Assembly (NCBI RefSeq): GCF_900110955.1
Contig: NZ_FOFR01000012.1
Coordinates: forward strand, 186,001-250,000
DNA from: Lentzea xinjiangensis
GTDB lineage: Bacteria; Actinomycetota; Actinomycetes; Mycobacteriales; Pseudonocardiaceae
DNA: 64,000 nucleotides
Direction: 5' to 3'
Under the pieces are notes generated by a model. It saw nothing but the letters and a program-made list of their open reading frames with translations. It did not search any database and had not been told where the DNA came from. Below, in pieces: positions 60,429 through 64,000 of this stretch. The number at the start of each line of letters is the position of its first letter. Position 1 is the stretch's first letter. Position numbers and translations under genes: made by a program.

Positions 60429-61982
60429 GTGTTCTCCACGCTTTCCGACCGGCTGACCGCAGTTCTCCAGGGCCTTCGCGGCAAGGGCAAGCTCAGCGAC
60501 GCCGACATCGACGCCACCGCGCGCGAGATCAGGGTCGCCCTGCTCGAGGCGGACGTCGCGCTGCCCGTCGTGCGCGGCTTCATCGCCAAGGTGAAGGAGC
60601 GCGCCAAGGGCGCCGAGGTGCACCAGGCGCTGAACCCGGCGCAGCAGGTCGTGAAGATCGTCAACGAGGAGCTGGTCAACGTCCTCGGTGGCGAGACCCG
60701 CAGGCTGAACCTCGCGAAGAACCCGCCGTCGGTGATCATGCTGGCGGGTCTGCAGGGTGCCGGCAAGACGACGCTCGCCGGCAAGCTGGCCCGCTGGCTG
60801 AAGGGCCAGGGCCACACGCCGCTGCTCGTCGCGGCAGACCTGCAGCGCCCGAACGCGGTGACGCAGCTCCAGGTCGTCGGTGAGCGCGCGGGCGTGCCCG
60901 TCTTCGCCCCCGAGCCCGGCAACGGCGTCGGCGACCCGGTCGCGGTGTCGCGCCGCGGCGTCGAGGAGGCCAAGGCCAAGCAGCACGACATCGTCCTCGT
61001 CGACACGGCCGGCCGGCTGGGCGTCGACGAGGAGATGATGAAGCAGGCCGCCGACATCCGGGCCGCGGTCAACCCGGACGAGGTCCTGTTCGTCGTCGAC
61101 GCCATGGTCGGTCAGGACGCGGTCAACACGGCCACGGCGTTCCGCGACGGCGTCGGCTTCACCGGTGTGGTCCTCACCAAGCTCGACGGCGACGCCCGCG
61201 GTGGTGCGGCGCTGTCGGTCCGCGAGGTCACCGGCCAGCCGATCCTCTTCGCGTCCAACGGCGAGAAGCTCGAGGACTTCGACGTCTTCCACCCGGACCG
61301 GATGGCCTCGCGCATCCTCGGCATGGGTGACGTCCTCACCCTGATCGAGCAGGCGGAGCAGCACTTCGACCAGGAGCAGGCCGAGAAGGCCGCGCAGAAG
61401 CTGCACACCGGCCAGCTCACGCTCGAGGACTTCCTGGAGCAGATGCTCGCGATCCGCAAGATGGGCCCGATCGCGAACCTGCTCGGCATGCTGCCCGGTG
61501 CCGGGCAGATGAAGGACCAGCTCGCGATGCTGGACGAGAAGCACCTCGACCGCATCCAGGCGATCATCCGCGGCATGACCCCGGCGGAGCGCGACGACCC
61601 CAAGATCATCAACGCCTCCCGCCGGCTGCGCATCGCCAACGGCTCCGGCGTCAAGGTCAGCGACGTCAACGACCTGGTCAACCGCTTCTTCGAGGCGCGC
61701 AAGATGATGTCGGCGATGGCCGGCCGGATGGGCGGCTACGGCGCCAGCAAGAGCCGCAAGGGCAAGAAGGGGAAGAAGGGCAAGGGCGGTCGCGGCCCGA
61801 CGCCGCCGAAGGTCAAGGGCGGCTTCCCCGGCATGTTCGGCGGCGGCATGCCCGGAATGCCTCCCGGCATGCCCGGTCTGCCCCCCGGCGGTCTGCCGAA
61901 CCTCGGCGGCGGCATGAACGAGCTCCCGCCCGGCTTCGACCCGTCGAAGTTCAAGTTCGACGGGGACGACAAGAAGAAGTGA
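60429..61982 (+). CDS. ffh: signal recognition particle protein Ffh
   Basis: SRP GTPase binding 4.5S RNA and signal peptides. 517 residues: N domain (FSTLSDRLTAVLQGL), G1 GLQGAGKTT (107-115), DTAGRLGVDEEMM, TKLDGDARGGAALS, and the methionine-rich M domain ending in a Gly/Met/Pro tail (about 460-500). GTG 60429 is used. Partner of FtsY encoded at 37-38 kb. No 4.5S RNA gene was recognised in the window. Confidence 0.97.
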   Translation: MFSTLSDRLTAVLQGLRGKGKLSDADIDATAREIRVALLEADVALPVVRGFIAKVKERAKGAEVHQALNPAQQVVKIVNEELVNVLGGETRRLNLAKNPPSVIMLAGLQGAGKTTLAGKLARWLKGQGHTPLLVAADLQRPNAVTQLQVVGERAGVPVFAPEPGNGVGDPVAVSRRGVEEAKAKQHDIVLVDTAGRLGVDEEMMKQAADIRAAVNPDEVLFVVDAMVGQDAVNTATAFRDGVGFTGVVLTKLDGDARGGAALSVREVTGQPILFASNGEKLEDFDVFHPDRMASRILGMGDVLTLIEQAEQHFDQEQAEKAAQKLHTGQLTLEDFLEQMLAIRKMGPIANLLGMLPGAGQMKDQLAMLDEKHLDRIQAIIRGMTPAERDDPKIINASRRLRIANGSGVKVSDVNDLVNRFFEARKMMSAMAGRMGGYGASKSRKGKKGKKGKGGRGPTPPKVKGGFPGMFGGGMPGMPPGMPGLPPGGLPNLGGGMNELPPGFDPSKFKFDGDDKKK

Positions 61983-63040
61983 CCATGCACCTGCGCGGCG
62001 TCGTCCTCCCCGAGGGCGAGCCGCGAGACCTGTGGGTCGTCAACGGCCGTGTGCGCACCCAGCCGGTGCCGGGGGCGCAGACCGTCGTCGACGGCGGGTT
62101 CATCGTCCCCGGCCTGGTCGACGCGCACTGCCACGTCGGCCTCGGCCCGCAGGGCGGCGTCGAGCTGCCCGAGGCCGTCGAGCAGGCGCTGACCGACCGC
62201 GACGCGGGCACGTTGCTGATCCGCGACTGCGGGTCGCCGATCGACACGACGCCGTTGCAGGAGCGCCTGGACCTGCCGCGGATCATCCGCGCGGGCCGCC
62301 ACATCGCCCGCCCGAAGCGCTACCTCCCGCACATCGGCGTGGAGATCGAGTCGGACCTGGCGACGGCCGTGGCCGAGCAGGCCGCGCACGGCGACGGCTG
62401 GGTGAAGCTCGTCGGCGACTGGATCGACCGCGGCGTGGGCGACCTCGCTCCACTGTGGACTGACGAGGAGCTGGTGAGGGCCGTGGAGGTCGCCCACGCC
62501 GCCGGCGCCAAGGTCACCGCCCACGTCTTCGGCGAGGACGCGTTGCCCGGCCTGATCAACGCCGGCATCGACTGCATCGAGCACGGCACGGGCCTCACCG
62601 ACGACACGATCTCGATGATGGCCGCGCGCGGCACCGCGCTGGTCCCCACGCTGATCAACATCGAGACGTTCCCCGGCATCGCCGAGAAGGCCGGCAAGTA
62701 CCCGGCGTACGCGAACCACATGCGCGACCTGCACGCCCGCGTCGCCACGACGGTGGCGTCCGCGATCGAGGCGGGGGTGCCGGTCTACGCGGGCACCGAC
62801 GCGGGCGGCGGCATCGCGCACGGCCGCATCGTCGACGAGGTCGTCGCGCTGCACCGCGTGGGCATGAGCACGTCGGACGCCATCGGCGCCGCGTCGTGGG
62901 GTGCCCGCGCGTGGCTCGGCTTCCCGTCGCTGACCGAGGGCGCGGCCGCGGACGTCGTGGTCTACGACTCCGACCCCCGCGAGGACCTCGAGGTCCTGAG
63001 GACGCCGCGCATGATCATGCTCAGGGGCCGGGTCTGCTAG
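61979..63040 (+). CDS. amidohydrolase family protein
   Basis: 353 residues of the metal-dependent amidohydrolase superfamily: VDAHCHVGLGPQGG (H-x-H), KLVGDWIDRG (Lys ligand region), TAHVFGEDALPG, CIEHGTG, and GTDAGGGIAHG (metal Asp). Similar to imidazolonepropionase/prolidase-like enzymes; substrate unknown. It follows ffh in actinobacteria generally (mycobacterial Rv2915c). GTG 61979 overlaps the ffh stop; ATG 61985 is equally possible. Ends in a CTAG shared with the convergent next gene. Confidence 0.87.
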   Translation: MTMHLRGVVLPEGEPRDLWVVNGRVRTQPVPGAQTVVDGGFIVPGLVDAHCHVGLGPQGGVELPEAVEQALTDRDAGTLLIRDCGSPIDTTPLQERLDLPRIIRAGRHIARPKRYLPHIGVEIESDLATAVAEQAAHGDGWVKLVGDWIDRGVGDLAPLWTDEELVRAVEVAHAAGAKVTAHVFGEDALPGLINAGIDCIEHGTGLTDDTISMMAARGTALVPTLINIETFPGIAEKAGKYPAYANHMRDLHARVATTVASAIEAGVPVYAGTDAGGGIAHGRIVDEVVALHRVGMSTSDAIGAASWGARAWLGFPSLTEGAAADVVVYDSDPREDLEVLRTPRMIMLRGRVC

Positions 63041-63516
63041 GCGCTGACCTGGGCCATCGCGCCGACCTCGTACGACCCGCCCTTCTGGCGCGTGATCACG
63101 GCCATCCGGTTGGCGGCGTTGATCAGCCCCACCAGGCAGACCAGCGCGGCGACCTGCTCGTCGTCGAAGTGCTTGCGGACGTCGTCCCAGGTCTTGTCGC
63201 TCACGCCCTCGCGCGTGAGCACCGTGCCCTCCTCGGCGAACGCCAGCGCGGCCTGCTCGGCCTCGGTGAACACCGTGGTCTCGCGCCACCCGGCCACCAG
63301 GTGCAGCCGCAACGGGTCCTCGCCCGCCGCCACGGCCTCCTTAACGTGCATGTCGAGGCAGAAGCCGCAGCCGTTGAGCTGGCTGGCCCGCAGGCTGACG
63401 AGTTCGGCGGTGAGCGCGGGCAGCGGTGACTGGTGCACCGCCTGGCCGAGGCCGGCGAAGCGCTTCGCGAGCTTGCCGCCGGTCTCGGTGCCGAAGAGGT
63501 TGAAGCGGGGTTCCAT
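63037..63516 (-). CDS. carboxymuconolactone decarboxylase-like (AhpD-fold) protein
   Basis: 159 residues with the AhpD/CMD core: ALTAELVSLRASQLNGCGFCLDMHVKEAVAAG, whose Cys50-x2-Cys53 and His57 form the redox/catalytic centre. Such proteins are the classic partners of ECF41 sigma factors (COE genes). ATG 63516 is preceded by GGGAGGAAACCC. Upstream, on its own strand, a perfect ECF41 promoter is present, and it diverges from the ECF41 gene. Confidence 0.92.
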   Translation of the reverse strand: MEPRFNLFGTETGGKLAKRFAGLGQAVHQSPLPALTAELVSLRASQLNGCGFCLDMHVKEAVAAGEDPLRLHLVAGWRETTVFTEAEQAALAFAEEGTVLTREGVSDKTWDDVRKHFDDEQVAALVCLVGLINAANRMAVITRQKGGSYEVGAMAQVSA

Positions 63517-63554
63517 GGGTTTCCTCCCTCGTGGGCCTTGCCTGACGACCACGA

Positions 63555-63581
63555 GACGCCGCTGGTCCCGCGCCTGTGACA
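63555..63581 (-). promoter_or_regulatory. ECF41 promoter of the CMD-like gene
   Basis: Reading the minus strand: TGTCACA (63581-63575), exactly 16 bases, then CGTC (63558-63555). This is the full published ECF41 consensus (TGTCACA, 16 bp, CGTC). Start codon 39 bp further. Confidence 0.75.
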
Positions 63582-63605
63582 CCGCCGCTTTGTGACTCAT
63601 GCCAC

Positions 63606-63632
63606 TGTCACAGATCCTCGTCGGGCGGTGTC
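63606..63632 (+). promoter_or_regulatory. ECF41 promoter of the sigma gene itself
   Basis: TGTCACA (63606-63612), 16 bases, then TGTC (63629-63632), one mismatch from CGTC; the sigma GTG is 31 bp on. Suggests autoregulation. Confidence 0.6.
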
Positions 63633-63663
63633 TGGTGGACAGCCCCGTTCCAGGAGGAGACCC

Positions 63664-64000
63664 GTGCCGGACGTCGCCACCGACTCGTTCGTGAGCCACC
63701 GCAACCTGCTCTTCACCATCGCCTACGAGATGCTCGGCTCCGCCGCCGACGCCGAGGACGTGTTGCAGGAGACGTGGCTGAGGTGGGCGGGCGTGGAGCA
63801 CGGCGCCGTCGGCAACCACCGCGCCTACCTCGTCCGGATCGTCACCCGCCAGTCGCTGGGCCGCCTGCGCGCGCTGAGCCGCCGCAAGGAGTCCTACGTC
63901 GGGTCCTGGCTCCCCGAGCCGTTGCTGACCGCGCCGGACGTCGCCGAGGACGTCGAGCTCGCCGACAGCGTCTCGATGGCGATGATGCTGGTCCTCGAAA
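63664..64000 (+). CDS. ECF41-type RNA polymerase sigma factor, 3' end outside the window
   Basis: The visible 112 residues give region 2 (FVSHRNLLFTIAYEMLGSAA, AEDVLQETWLRWAGV) and the linker motif YVGSWLPEPLL (WLPEPL) that is characteristic of ECF41/SigJ, whose missing part should be a C-terminal SnoaL-like regulatory domain. GTG 63664 has AGGAGGA upstream. Signal unknown. Confidence 0.9.
   Translation, partial: MPDVATDSFVSHRNLLFTIAYEMLGSAADAEDVLQETWLRWAGVEHGAVGNHRAYLVRIVTRQSLGRLRALSRRKESYVGSWLPEPLLTAPDVAEDVELADSVSMAMMLVLE

Noticed and set aside
60054..61544. Antisense 496-residue frame over ffh
   Set aside because: Shadow of the conserved GTPase; no domain and no ribosome-binding site.

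Overview
The window is high-GC, densely coded DNA with many GTG starts, 4-bp start/stop overlaps and actinobacterial signature genes (sepIVA, a C-rich zinc-type L28 and L32, ECF41 and anti-sigma pairs, a GlnR-like box before amtB-glnK-glnD). It is the chromosome of an actinomycete; a Pseudonocardiaceae-type organism (Lentzea, Saccharothrix or Amycolatopsis relatives) is my inference, not something a marker here proves. I see no rRNA, tRNA, CRISPR array, insertion sequence or prophage.

Backbone. From memory of Mycobacterium tuberculosis, the order ung - DAK/fakA-like - recG - pyruvate carboxylase - rsmD - coaD - sepIVA - (DUF177, rpmF) - rnc - mutM - acylphosphatase - smc - ftsY - amtB - glnK - glnD - ffh - amidohydrolase is an old conserved actinobacterial locus for DNA repair, ribosome and rRNA processing, chromosome condensation, SRP targeting and nitrogen control. 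Here that backbone is complete but opened in several places by accessory blocks.

Layout. 1-7 kb: GNAT fragment, gamma-carbonic-anhydrase-like protein, ung, MFS exporter, rpmB, fakA-like gene, recG. 7-15 kb: a filament-type coiled-coil protein with a tandem-repeat tail, pyc, a metallo-beta-lactamase-fold protein, rsmD, coaD. 15-18.7 kb: sepIVA and the DUF177-rpmF-rnc-small ORF-mutM operon. 18.8-26.2 kb (block 1): PadR plus membrane partner, a MarR gene with a perfect palindromic operator, an orphan kdpDE pair, and a three-gene surface operon (CAP-domain protein plus two paralogous Ser/Thr-rich single-pass proteins). 26.2-31.4 kb: acyP, a SigL-like sigma/anti-sigma pair with an apparent autoregulated promoter, smc. 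31.6-37 kb (block 2): plsC, small genes, tandem GNAT, sodium/solute symporter plus anmK with a DasR-like operator. 37-38.4 kb: ftsY. 38.5-52 kb (block 3): a purine-ring and glyoxylate cluster: IclR regulator, malate synthase, DUF6986 aldolase, an isolated Imm1-like gene, FAD oxidoreductase, uricase, uraD, hyi, glxR, gcl, glycerate kinase, allantoinase, allantoicase. 52-64 kb: secreted peptidase, amtB-glnK-glnD, HAF-repeat secreted protein, P-loop/HAD pair, ffh, amidohydrolase, and at the edge an ECF41 sigma gene divergent from a carboxymuconolactone-decarboxylase-type target.

How the parts work together. Block 3 takes urate through allantoin and allantoate to glyoxylate; glyoxylate goes either to malate (AceB) or via tartronate semialdehyde to glycerate (Gcl, Hyi, GlxR, glycerate kinase). 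Three 15-bp sites with a shared TTCCGC arm sit at the IclR/aceB and uraD/hyi divergent promoters and suggest one IclR/AllR regulon. The nitrogen released would join the GlnR-controlled ammonium system immediately downstream. The most notable observations are a glyoxylate carboligase carrying Glu51 where the characterised enzyme has Val51, perfect ECF41 promoter spacing at the window edge, a six-element GlnR-like array before amtB, and in-frame palindromic repeats at the glycerate kinase start.
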